Origin: Rhodococcus triatomae
Lineage (GTDB): Bacteria > Actinomycetota > Actinomycetes > Mycobacteriales > Mycobacteriaceae
Assembly: GCF_014217785.1 (NCBI RefSeq)
Contig: NZ_CP048814.1
Location: forward strand, 4,154,001-4,218,000
Direction of reading: 5' to 3'
Length of the DNA: 64,000 nucleotides
This document shows, in pieces, positions 26,674-34,555 of this stretch. The notes under the pieces were generated by a model. It was not told the origin of the DNA. It was given only the letters and a program-made list of their open reading frames with translations, and did no database searches. How positions within the stretch are numbered: the first letter of the stretch is position 1; every line of letters starts with the position of its first letter. The position numbers and the translations under genes were made by a program.

Positions 26674-27612
26674 GGTGATCAGACTTATCAACCGACACTG
26701 TCGCAGCTGCGTGCGTTCGTGGCGGTGGCGGAATACCGCCATTTCGGTACGGCGGCAACGAGACTGAATGTGAGTCAGCCCACACTGTCGCAGGCGTTGG
26801 CCGCGCTGGAGAACGGTCTCGGAGTCCAGCTGATCGAGCGGAGTACGCGCCGCGTCCTGGTGACCGATGCGGGCGCACGCCTCCTCGGTCAGGCGAAGAC
26901 GATTCTCGAAGCGGCCGACGGCTTCGTGGCCACGGCGGCGGGGGCGGGGGGACGACTCGCCGGTCCGCTGCGCATCGGGCTCATTCCGACGGTCGCACCC
27001 TATGTCCTGCCCGCGTTCCTGCCGGCGCTGGCCGCCGAGATGCCCGCGCTGGTTCCGCACGTCGTCGAGGACCAGACTTCCCGCCTGCTCGAGGCGCTCC
27101 GCGCGGGATCGCTCGACGTCGCCGTCCTCGCGCTACCGACCGATACTCCCGGCCTCGTCGAGATCGCGCTCTACACGGAGGATTTCGTGCTCGTCACCCC
27201 GCCGGACCACGCGCTGGCCGGTCGCGACGACGTGCTGCCCGAGGACCTCGACCGGCTGCCCTTGCTCCTGCTGGACGAGGGGCACTGTCTGCGCGATCAG
27301 ACACTCGATCTGTGTCGGTCCGTCGATGCCCGGCCTGTCGGTGGGGACACCCGTGCCACCTCGCTGTCGACCGTGGTGCAGTGCGTTGCCGGAGGGCTCG
27401 GGGTGACCCTGGTACCCGACAGCGCGTTACGGGTGGAGACGGCGAGGGCCCGGCTGGCCACCGCGCGTTTCACCGCTCCGGCCCCCGGCCGGACCATCGG
27501 GATGGTGTTCCGTGCATCGAGTGCGCGAGCGGAGGACTACGGCGAGTTGGCGGAACTTCTCCGGCGGGTGGCACCGGTGGGCGTCGATGCGATCGCCGGG
27601 CAGGTCGGTTGA
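26671..27612 (+). CDS. oxyR: Peroxide sensor OxyR, LysR family
   Basis: LysR-type activator of 313 residues. The helix-turn-helix is in residues 8-65 (QLRAFVAVAEYRHFGTAA, VSQPTLSQALAALE). The sensor domain contains Cys206 and Cys215 in GHCLRDQTLDLC, nine residues apart as in E. coli OxyR Cys199/Cys208, so a peroxide-triggered disulfide is expected. It is divergent from ahpC-ahpD, the classical target pair. The gene is intact, in contrast to the decayed oxyR of M. tuberculosis. Confidence 0.95.
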   Translation: MGDQTYQPTLSQLRAFVAVAEYRHFGTAATRLNVSQPTLSQALAALENGLGVQLIERSTRRVLVTDAGARLLGQAKTILEAADGFVATAAGAGGRLAGPLRIGLIPTVAPYVLPAFLPALAAEMPALVPHVVEDQTSRLLEALRAGSLDVAVLALPTDTPGLVEIALYTEDFVLVTPPDHALAGRDDVLPEDLDRLPLLLLDEGHCLRDQTLDLCRSVDARPVGGDTRATSLSTVVQCVAGGLGVTLVPDSALRVETARARLATARFTAPAPGRTIGMVFRASSARAEDYGELAELLRRVAPVGVDAIAGQVG

Positions 27613-27654
27613 TCGCGTGATCGCGCACGGCACGCGAGCCACCGGCAGCCGACG

Positions 27655-28428
27655 TCAGCGTCGCCGGCCCTTGCCCCCACGCGGCCCGGAGCCGCCGCGT
27701 CCGCGGGTACCCCGCCGAGGTCGACCGGACTGGGGCGGAGTGCGTTCGGCGCGTGCCTTCTTTCGTGGGGAGGACGGCGTGGTCGGGGTGGTGGATGTGG
27801 CCGGCGGACTGGTGGGTCGGGCACCGCGGGAGGAGTTCGCGGTACGGCCTCGCACGATCCCGACGAACTCGTCGACGAGATCGGTCGTCTCGTCCGCGGG
27901 CCACACGAGGGCGACGACGGACACCGGCGCGTCGGTGACCGGCCGATAGGTGAGGTCGCGACGGTGATACAGGCGGGCGAGGGACTGGGGGACGATCAGC
28001 ACACCGACTCCCGCCGCGACGAGTTCGATCGCGTCCTCCGTCGTGGCGGGACGGTGTCCGGCAGCCGTGCCGGGCAGCCTCGGCCACTCGGTCGGATCGT
28101 CGAGGGGATGGACGAGCACCTCCTCGTCGAGGTCGGCGAGAGCGACCTCCGGGACGGCCGTGACCAGGTGGTCCTTCGGCACGACGACCACCGTCGTTTC
28201 CTCGTACAACCGGATCACGCTCAGGCCGGTGCGGTCGACGGGCAGCCGGACCAGCCCGACGTCCACGCGAGGCGACCGTACCGCCGCCTCGGCGTCGAGC
28301 GTGTCGACCGCGATCAACTCCAGCGGCACCTCGGCCATCCGCTCGTTCCAGATACGCACCCATTTGGCCGGAGTCACACCGGGCACGTACGCCAGCCGGA
28401 ATGTCCGCTGGTCGGCCGGATCAGTCAT
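27655..28428 (-). CDS. LysR-type substrate-binding domain protein without DNA-binding domain
   Basis: The protein of 257 residues starts directly with the ligand-binding fold of LysR regulators (RLAYVPGVTPAKWVRIW, VDVGLVRLPVD, VPKDHLV, TTEDAIELVAAGVGVLIVPQSLAR). It has no helix-turn-helix. The C-terminal ~55 residues (from about 200) are a Ser/Thr/Pro linker and then a strongly basic Arg/Gly/Lys tail that may bind nucleic acid. A leaderless promoter (TAGCCT, 6 nt, ATG) fixes the start, so the missing domain is not an annotation artefact. Role unknown; it could sequester a ligand or act with a partner. Confidence 0.78.
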   Translation of the reverse strand: MTDPADQRTFRLAYVPGVTPAKWVRIWNERMAEVPLELIAVDTLDAEAAVRSPRVDVGLVRLPVDRTGLSVIRLYEETTVVVVPKDHLVTAVPEVALADLDEEVLVHPLDDPTEWPRLPGTAAGHRPATTEDAIELVAAGVGVLIVPQSLARLYHRRDLTYRPVTDAPVSVVALVWPADETTDLVDEFVGIVRGRTANSSRGARPTSPPATSTTPTTPSSPRKKARAERTPPQSGRPRRGTRGRGGSGPRGGKGRRR

Positions 28429-28440
28429 TCCGTCAGGCTA
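28426..28440 (-). promoter_or_regulatory. Leaderless promoter of the LysR-domain gene
   Basis: On the minus strand TAGCCT (28440-28435) is followed by 6 nt and the ATG at 28428. Confidence 0.5.
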
Positions 28441-28474
28441 CCGGCCGGCGTCGAGCCTTCCCGGCCGCAGTCGT

Positions 28475-28489
28475 TAGGCTGGAGCCATG
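28475..28489 (+). promoter_or_regulatory. Leaderless promoter of the DUF5997 gene
   Basis: TAGGCT (28475-28480), then GGAGCC, then ATG at 28487. GGAG is only 2 nt from the ATG and cannot act as a normal ribosome binding site. Confidence 0.5.
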
Positions 28490-28864
28490 ACCTCCCGCAA
28501 GACCAGCCAGACGATGAAGCCGGCGACCGCCGCGAAGAAGCTCGGCGTGTATCTCCCGGCCACCCCGGCTTCGTTCCGGGAGGGCGTGGTGACCCGGGAC
28601 GAACTCGACGCCTTGCAGGCGGACCCGCCGGATTGGCTGGTGGAGTTGCGGCGTGAGGGCCCGCACCCGCGACCGGTCGTCGCGGCCAAGCTCGGAGTCT
28701 CGATCGGGGGATTGGCGCGAGGCGGTGTCTCCGAAGCGCTGACGACCACCGAGATCGATGCCCTGATGGCGGATCGGCCGGAATGGCTGCAGCAGGAACG
28801 GGCCACCCAGGCCGAGGTGCGCCGCGAGCAGGCGAGGTTGAAACAGCGGCGCGCCGATTCCTGA
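28487..28864 (+). CDS. DUF5997 family protein
   Basis: Conserved actinobacterial protein of 125 residues, function unknown. It begins with a basic Ser/Thr-rich stretch, followed by KPATAAKKLGVYLPATPASFREG and GVVTRDELDALQADPPDWLVELR. The second half repeats a similar pattern (SEALTTTEIDALMADRPEWLQQER), so the protein may be an internal duplication of a small helical unit. The last 20 residues are a charged helix. It is divergent from the LysR-domain protein, 58 bp apart, with separate promoters. Confidence 0.82.
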   Translation: MTSRKTSQTMKPATAAKKLGVYLPATPASFREGVVTRDELDALQADPPDWLVELRREGPHPRPVVAAKLGVSIGGLARGGVSEALTTTEIDALMADRPEWLQQERATQAEVRREQARLKQRRADS

Positions 28865-28913
28865 CGAGCGGGCCGATTCCTGACGAAAGTGCCTGGGACG
28901 GGGCTCCGCCAGG

Positions 28914-28928
28914 GATAATCGGGTCGTG
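28914..28928 (+). promoter_or_regulatory. Leaderless promoter of the antiporter gene
   Basis: GATAAT (28914-28919) is followed by 6 nt and the GTG at 28926; no ribosome binding site is seen. Confidence 0.45.
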
Positions 28929-30134
28929 CAGAGCATCGAAGTGTCGTTGTTCTGGATCGTGCTGTGTGCACTGATCGCGCCGATCCTCGCGGGCCTGGTG
29001 CCCCGTCGCCTCGTGCCCGAGGTGGTACTGATGCTCGTGGCGGGGGTGATCATCGGCCCGTACGGTCTGCACCTCGCGGACGTGGGCAGTGAGATCGCCC
29101 TCTTGCAGGAGCTGGGCCTGGGCATGTTGTTCCTGCTCGCCGGCTACGAAGTGGACACGGACGAGCTGAACGGGCCGGGCGGGCGGCGGGCACTGGCCAC
29201 CTGGCTGGTCTGCCTCGCACTCGCCTTCGGGCTCGTCGGCGCACTCGGCGCGGCAGGTCTGGTCGACGCCGAGGTGGCGATCGCCATCGCCCTGGTCTCG
29301 ACGGCGCTGGGAACGCTTCTGCCGATTCTCCGCGACGCCGGGTTGATCGGGACGACACTCGGCCGGGCCGTACTCAACCACGGAGCGGTCGGCGAACTCG
29401 CCCCGGTGATCGCGATGGCCGTCCTTCTGGGTGCGCGTGGCACCTTCGGGTCGATGGTGGCTCTGGCCCTGTTCCTGGTCGCCGCGGCGCTGATCGGCCG
29501 ACTGCCCCGGCATCTCGCGGCGATCACCTGGTTCGCCGACATCGTGCGCCGCGGAGCGCAGACGACGTCCCAGACGACGGTCCGGGGGACGATGTTGCTC
29601 CTGGTCACTCTGCTGGTCATGGCCTCGGCCTTCGACCTCGATGTGATCCTCGGGGCGTTCGCCGCAGGGTTCATCCTGCGGCGACTGGTGCCCACCGGCG
29701 ACGACGTGCTCGAGTCGAAGCTCGACGGGCTCGCGTTCGGGTTCCTCATCCCGATCTTCTTCATCACCGCCGGCATGGGGGTGGACGTCGGTGCGGTGGC
29801 CGAGGCACCGTGGGTGCCCCTGGTGTTCTTCGTCATGATCGTGCTCGTCCGCGGCGGTCCGGTGCTGTGGGCGACCAGGCTCGATCGCACCTCGCCGGAG
29901 CGGGCGGGTGGGCGGACCTTCACCGGAAGCGAGCAGTGTCAGGTGGCGCTGTACTCGGCGACGGGCCTGCCCCTCATCGTCGCGGTGACCGGCGTGGCCG
30001 TCGATGCGGGTCAGATGAGTCATGCGAATGCATCCATGCTCATCGCTGCGGGCGCACTGACCGTTCTCGCTCTACCGCTCTCCGCGGCCCTGCTGCGTTC
30101 GCGGACCGACACCTCGAGCGGGCGAGCACGCTGA
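28926..30134 (+). CDS. CPA2-type cation:proton antiporter
   Basis: Integral membrane protein of 402 residues with about twelve hydrophobic segments, related to KefB/NapA-type monovalent cation:proton antiporters. Marks are PEVVLMLVAGVIIGPYGL near residue 38, the FLLAGYEVDTDEL segment near residue 75, and FDLDVILGAFAAGFILRR near residue 238. No TrkA-N/RCK regulatory domain follows, so it is the short form. The ion (Na+ or K+) is not deducible. The GTG is 62 nt after the DUF5997 stop and has its own leaderless promoter. Confidence 0.85.
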   Translation: MQSIEVSLFWIVLCALIAPILAGLVPRRLVPEVVLMLVAGVIIGPYGLHLADVGSEIALLQELGLGMLFLLAGYEVDTDELNGPGGRRALATWLVCLALAFGLVGALGAAGLVDAEVAIAIALVSTALGTLLPILRDAGLIGTTLGRAVLNHGAVGELAPVIAMAVLLGARGTFGSMVALALFLVAAALIGRLPRHLAAITWFADIVRRGAQTTSQTTVRGTMLLLVTLLVMASAFDLDVILGAFAAGFILRRLVPTGDDVLESKLDGLAFGFLIPIFFITAGMGVDVGAVAEAPWVPLVFFVMIVLVRGGPVLWATRLDRTSPERAGGRTFTGSEQCQVALYSATGLPLIVAVTGVAVDAGQMSHANASMLIAAGALTVLALPLSAALLRSRTDTSSGRAR

Positions 30135-30168
30135 TCCCCCTCGAGCGGGCGAGAACGCCGACCCGGAG

Positions 30169-32673
30169 TCAGCCCTCGGCTACCTCGAACTCGTCGAAGA
30201 CCACTTCGCCCGCCGCGTCGGACTCCGCGAGGTTCACCTCACCGAGCAACGCCCATCCGTGATCGCCCTGCGGATCGTCGAGCACCTGCCGGACCCGCCA
30301 CAGTCCCGGTTCCTCGGTCACCTGGAACAGGAGCGGTCCGCGTGCTTCCTGCCCGGTGCGGATCTCGTCGTACTCGTCGAAGTACAACTCCAGCAGGTCC
30401 TCCCAGTCCTGTGCGCCCAGCCCGTCGCCGAGAGTGGCGAGTTCGTCCCACCGCCGCCGCGACGCGAGGTCCACCCGCCGGAACATCGCGTTGCGCACCA
30501 TGACCCGGAAGGCGCGGGTGTTCGCGGAGATGGGACGTGGACTGTCGGCCCCGAACGCGATCTGTTGTTCGTCACCCTCGACGGCGGGGTCGGTGAGTGC
30601 CTCCCACTCGTCGAGCAGGCTCGAGTCGACCTGGCGGATCAGTTCCCCGAGCCACTCGGTGAGGTCCTCGAGCTCCTCGGTGCGCGCCTCGGCCGGAACA
30701 GTCTGTCGCAGAGCCCGATACGCGTCGGCGAGGTAGCGCAGCACCGACCCTTCGGACCGGGTGAGTCCGTAATGGCTGACGAGTTCGGTGAACGTCATGG
30801 CGCGCTCGACCATGTCCCGGACGACGGACTTGGGGGAGAGGGTGAACTCGGCGACCCACGGATGGCTTCCGCGGTACGTCTCGAAGGCGGGGAACAACAG
30901 GTCCGCGAGGGGTGTGGGCCACGTGACCTCCTCGAGCAGTTCCATCCGTTCGTCGTACTCGATACCGTCCGCCTTCATCAGCGCCACCGCCTCGCCACGG
31001 GCGGCGTGCTGCTGCGCCATCAGGATCTGACGCGGATCGTCGAGGGTCGACTCGACGACCGACACGACATCGAGTGCGTATCCGTCGGACTCGGAATCGA
31101 GCAGTTCCAGTGCGGCGATCGCGAAGGGCGACAGCGGCTGATTGAGGGCGAAGTCGCGCTGGAGTTCCAGGGTGAGGCGCGCCGTGCGGCCGTCGGCGTC
31201 CGGCTCGTCGAGCCGCTCGACGATTCCCGCGCCGAGCAGCCCGCGGTACAGCGAGAGGGACTCGAGGATGTGCCGACGTTGCGCGGCGCGGGTCTCGTGA
31301 TTGTCCTCGAGGAGGTGCCGCATCGCGTCGAAACAGTTGCCGGGGCGTGCGATGACGTTGAGCAGCATGGAGTTCGAGACTCGGAAGCGGGATGTCAGCG
31401 GCTCCGGCGGAGCGGCGACCAGCCGGTCGAACGTGGCCTCGCTCCACGAGACGAATCCGTCGGGTGCCTTCTTCCTCTGGACCTTTCGCCGCTTCTTCGG
31501 GTCGTCACCCGCTTTGGCGAGTGCCCGGATGTTCTCGACCTCGTGCTCGGGAGCTTGGACGACGACCGTACCCATCGTGTCGAAACCCGCCCGGCCCGCG
31601 CGCCCGGCGATCTGGTGGAACTCCCGGGCCCGGAGATGGCGGGTGCGGGTTCCGTCGTACTTGGTCAGTCCGGTGAGCAGTACCGTCCGGATCGGAACGT
31701 TGATACCCACGCCCAGGGTGTCGGTGCCGCAGATGACCTTGAGAAGCCCGTCCTGGGCGAGCTTCTCGACGAGTCTGCGGTACTTGGGCAGCATTCCCGC
31801 GTGATGTACGCCGATACCGTGCCGGACGAGGCGCGAGAGGGTCTTGCCGAACCCGGTCGTGAACCGGAATCCACCGAGTGCGTCCGCGATCGCGTCCTTC
31901 TCCGCGCGGGAGCAGAAGTTCACGCTGGTCAGTGCCTGCGCGCGCTCGAGGGCGGCGGCCTGGGTGAAGTGCACGACGTAGACCGGTGCCTGATGCGTGG
32001 TGACCAACTCCTCGATGGTCTCGCCCACCGGGGTCGTGGCGTACGAATAGGTCAACGGGACCGGCCGCGCGGAGCCTTCCACCACTGCGGTGGGTGTGCC
32101 GGTGCGTCGGGTGAGGTCCTTCGCGAAGAAGCCGACGTCGCCGAGAGTGGCCGACATCAGCAGGAACTGAGTGTTCGGCAACTCGATCAGCGGGACCTGC
32201 CAGGCCCAACCCCGGTCCGGCTCCGAGTAGTAGTGGAACTCGTCCATCACCACCTGGCCGATGTCGGAGTTCGGCCCTTCTCGCAGAGCGAGATTCGCCA
32301 CGATCTCCGCCGTCGCGCACACGATCGGGGCGTGCGGGTTGACGGCGGCGTCTCCCGTCATCATGCCGACGTTCCTGGCGCCGAACACCTCGGTGAGCGC
32401 GAAGAACTTCTCGCTCACGAGCGCCTTGATCGGCGCGGTGTAGAACGTGCGCATTCCCGCCGCCATCGCATGGAAGTGGGCGGCGACGGCCACCATCGAC
32501 TTCCCCGAACCGGTCGGCGTCGCGAGGATGACGTGGGCACCGGACACGAGCTCCATCACCGCCTCTTCCTGGGCGGGGTAGAGGTCGAGCCCCCGATCGG
32601 TGGTCCAGGTGAGGAACGCGTCGAATTCGGCGTCGGCGTTCGGCTCGGGTGGCAGGAGATCGGGCAGCAGCAC
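30169..32673 (-). CDS. DEAD/DEAH-box helicase with DUF3516 domain
   Basis: Superfamily 2 helicase of 834 residues, Ski2-like in layout. Walker A is ATPTGSGKSMVA (about residue 57), the DExH-type box is VMDEFHYYSEPDRGW (about 142), and QIAGRAGRAGFDT is motif VI (about 352). The C-terminal half (about 400-834) is the DUF3516 domain found with such helicases in actinobacteria. RNA unwinding or turnover is likely but unproven. The start is GTG at 32673, 6 nt after TAGCCT. It converges with the antiporter gene, 34 bp apart. Confidence 0.88.
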   Translation of the reverse strand: MLLPDLLPPEPNADAEFDAFLTWTTDRGLDLYPAQEEAVMELVSGAHVILATPTGSGKSMVAVAAHFHAMAAGMRTFYTAPIKALVSEKFFALTEVFGARNVGMMTGDAAVNPHAPIVCATAEIVANLALREGPNSDIGQVVMDEFHYYSEPDRGWAWQVPLIELPNTQFLLMSATLGDVGFFAKDLTRRTGTPTAVVEGSARPVPLTYSYATTPVGETIEELVTTHQAPVYVVHFTQAAALERAQALTSVNFCSRAEKDAIADALGGFRFTTGFGKTLSRLVRHGIGVHHAGMLPKYRRLVEKLAQDGLLKVICGTDTLGVGINVPIRTVLLTGLTKYDGTRTRHLRAREFHQIAGRAGRAGFDTMGTVVVQAPEHEVENIRALAKAGDDPKKRRKVQRKKAPDGFVSWSEATFDRLVAAPPEPLTSRFRVSNSMLLNVIARPGNCFDAMRHLLEDNHETRAAQRRHILESLSLYRGLLGAGIVERLDEPDADGRTARLTLELQRDFALNQPLSPFAIAALELLDSESDGYALDVVSVVESTLDDPRQILMAQQHAARGEAVALMKADGIEYDERMELLEEVTWPTPLADLLFPAFETYRGSHPWVAEFTLSPKSVVRDMVERAMTFTELVSHYGLTRSEGSVLRYLADAYRALRQTVPAEARTEELEDLTEWLGELIRQVDSSLLDEWEALTDPAVEGDEQQIAFGADSPRPISANTRAFRVMVRNAMFRRVDLASRRRWDELATLGDGLGAQDWEDLLELYFDEYDEIRTGQEARGPLLFQVTEEPGLWRVRQVLDDPQGDHGWALLGEVNLAESDAAGEVVFDEFEVAEG

Positions 32674-32685
32674 CGCTCCAGGCTA
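32671..32685 (-). promoter_or_regulatory. Leaderless promoter of the DUF3516 helicase gene
   Basis: On the minus strand TAGCCT (32685-32680) precedes the GTG at 32673 by 6 nt. Confidence 0.5.
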
Positions 32686-32996
32686 GTCGGCCCGGCGGAG
32701 CGTTCGGCGCAGTCGTGTCCGTGGACGCCACCACCTACGTGGACGCCGGCGCGATCGCATGCGGATCGAGAGCGAATTGTCGTTCACTTCATTTCGGCAG
32801 TCGGCGAACCGTTCCTGGTCATATCGCCAGTGCATACCTACTGGTCGGTGTCGGCGGGATTGCTGCTCACTGCGGAGAAGTGGCGTCCGCTCACTCACCG
32901 GAAGTCTGTCGTCGATATCGCTCCCGCCGAAGGCAACGGACATATAGGATCCTCCCGACACGATCGAATGTGATCTACCGCACAAAGGGGGTCAGC
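32686..32996. other. Intergenic region before the ABC importer operon
   Basis: I see no convincing gene in these 311 bp. TAGGAT at 32945-32950 within CATATAGGAT is a possible -10 box for the operon, leaving a leader of about 40 nt. CGTGGACGCC occurs twice (near 32719 and 32739). The rest shows nothing recognisable. Confidence 0.4.
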
Positions 32997-33785
32997 TTGC
33001 TCGCAGTGCGGAATCTCGAGGTGGTCTACGAGGACGTCGTTCTGGTGTGCAAGGGCGTGAGTCTGTCCGTGCCGCCGGATGCGATCGTCGCTCTTCTCGG
33101 CGGAAACGGCGCGGGAAAGACGTCGACGCTGCGTGCGATCTCCGGCCTGTTGGACGTCCACCGGGGCAGGGTCGCTGCCGGAACGGTCTCGGTGGACGAC
33201 CGGCAGATCACCACTGCGGGCCCGGCGTCCGTGGTGGCCGCGGGCATCGGGCAGGTGATGGAGGGGCGCCGGGTATTCGTCGAGTTCACCGTCGAGGAGA
33301 ACCTCCGGGTCGGTGCGCACACCCGGCCGCGGGCGTCGATCGCAGGAAACCTCGAGCGGATCTACACGATGTTTCCGGTGCTCGCGTCCCGGCGTACCCA
33401 ACGGGCGGGCTACCTCTCCGGTGGCGAGCAGCAGATGCTCGCGATCGGGAGAGCGTTGATGTCGGAGCCCCGCTACCTGCTGCTGGACGAGCCGAGCCTC
33501 GGTCTGGCGCCCCGTGTGGTGGAGCAGATCCGGGACCTGGTCGTCGAGATCAATGCCGCCGGAACGGGGGTGCTGCTGGTCGAGCAGAACGCTGCCATGG
33601 CCCTCGAGATCGCCCACCACGGGTACGTGATGGAGAACGGAAAGATCGTGATGGACGGTCCCGCCGAGGTGTTGCGGGACGATGCGGACATCCGCGAGTT
33701 CTATCTCGGGCTGGGCGCCGAGGGTGCCGGATCCTCCTACCGCGACGTCAAACATTATCGGCGACGGAAGAGGTGGCTGTCGTGA
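32997..33785 (+). CDS. livF: Branched-chain-type ABC importer, ATP-binding protein LivF-like
   Basis: ATPase of about 262 residues: Walker A GGNGAGKTST (near residue 35), signature LSGGEQQ (near 142) and Walker B YLLLDEPSLGLAP (near 162), followed by EQNAAMALEIAHHGYVMENG, typical of LivF. The first of six genes in one operon. The start is TTG at 32997, chosen for AAAGGGGG 6 nt upstream; GTG at 33006 is an alternative. A C-terminal tail of about 20 residues is rich in Arg and Tyr. The stop codon overlaps the next ATG (TGATG). Confidence 0.88.
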   Translation: MLAVRNLEVVYEDVVLVCKGVSLSVPPDAIVALLGGNGAGKTSTLRAISGLLDVHRGRVAAGTVSVDDRQITTAGPASVVAAGIGQVMEGRRVFVEFTVEENLRVGAHTRPRASIAGNLERIYTMFPVLASRRTQRAGYLSGGEQQMLAIGRALMSEPRYLLLDEPSLGLAPRVVEQIRDLVVEINAAGTGVLLVEQNAAMALEIAHHGYVMENGKIVMDGPAEVLRDDADIREFYLGLGAEGAGSSYRDVKHYRRRKRWLS

Positions 33786-34555
33786 TGCTGGAAGTGGAAG
33801 GCCTCGGCCTGTCGTTCGGGGGCACCACCGCCCTCGCCGACCTCGACTTCGACGTGCGCGCAGGCGAACTGTTCGCGGTCATCGGCCCGAACGGTGCGGG
33901 CAAGACGTCGCTGTTCAACTGCCTGTCCGGCGTGTACCGGCCGGACCGCGGGTCTCTCGTCCTCGACGGAGAATCGCTGCGAGGCAAGAGACCTGACGCG
34001 GTGGCGCGCCTCGGTGTCGCCCGAATGTTCCAGAACATCGAGCTCTTCGACAATCTCAGCGTCCTCGACAACTTGAAACTCGGCAGGCACCAGCATCTGC
34101 GGTACGGACCGTTGGCAGCGGCCGTGTACCTCGGCCGGGCCCGCCGCGAGGAGCTGCGGGCCCGCAGGTTCGTCGAGGACCTGGTCGACTTCCTCTCGCT
34201 GGAAGCAGTACGGCACCACCCGGTGGGGATGCTTCCCTACGGGATCAAGAAGCGCGTCGAACTCGGACGTGCCCTGGCGATGGAGCCGCGACTGCTGCTC
34301 CTGGACGAGCCGGTGGCAGGCATGAACGCCGAGGAGACGGAGGACATGGCGCGCTACATCCTCGACATCAGAGCCGAACTCGGTGTCACCGTGATCATGG
34401 TCGAGCACGACATGCGCCTGGTGATGGATCTCGCGGACCGGGTCCTGGTCCTGGATTTCGGTCGTCGGATCGCGATGGGTACGCCCGCGCAGATCCAGGC
34501 CGATCCGGCCGTCATCCGGGCGTACCTCGGCGGCGCGAAGGAGGTCGAGGCGTGA
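33785..34555 (+). CDS. livG: Branched-chain-type ABC importer, ATP-binding protein LivG-like
   Basis: Second ATPase, 256 residues. Walker A is GPNGAGKTSLFNCLSG (near residue 34) and Walker B RLLLLDEPVAGMN (near 175). The signature region reads LPYGIKKRVELGRAL (near 154), in place of the LSGGQQ-type motif; this variant (LPYG) is known in LivG subfamilies linked to acyl-CoA ligases. The ATG at 33785 overlaps the livF stop by one base and has GAAGAGG upstream. The stop again overlaps the next start (TGATG). Confidence 0.9.
   Translation: MLEVEGLGLSFGGTTALADLDFDVRAGELFAVIGPNGAGKTSLFNCLSGVYRPDRGSLVLDGESLRGKRPDAVARLGVARMFQNIELFDNLSVLDNLKLGRHQHLRYGPLAAAVYLGRARREELRARRFVEDLVDFLSLEAVRHHPVGMLPYGIKKRVELGRALAMEPRLLLLDEPVAGMNAEETEDMARYILDIRAELGVTVIMVEHDMRLVMDLADRVLVLDFGRRIAMGTPAQIQADPAVIRAYLGGAKEVEA

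Noticed and set aside
30259..32973. A 904-codon plus-strand frame opposite the DUF3516 helicase
   Set aside because: Antisense to a clear helicase and made of shadow-type sequence.
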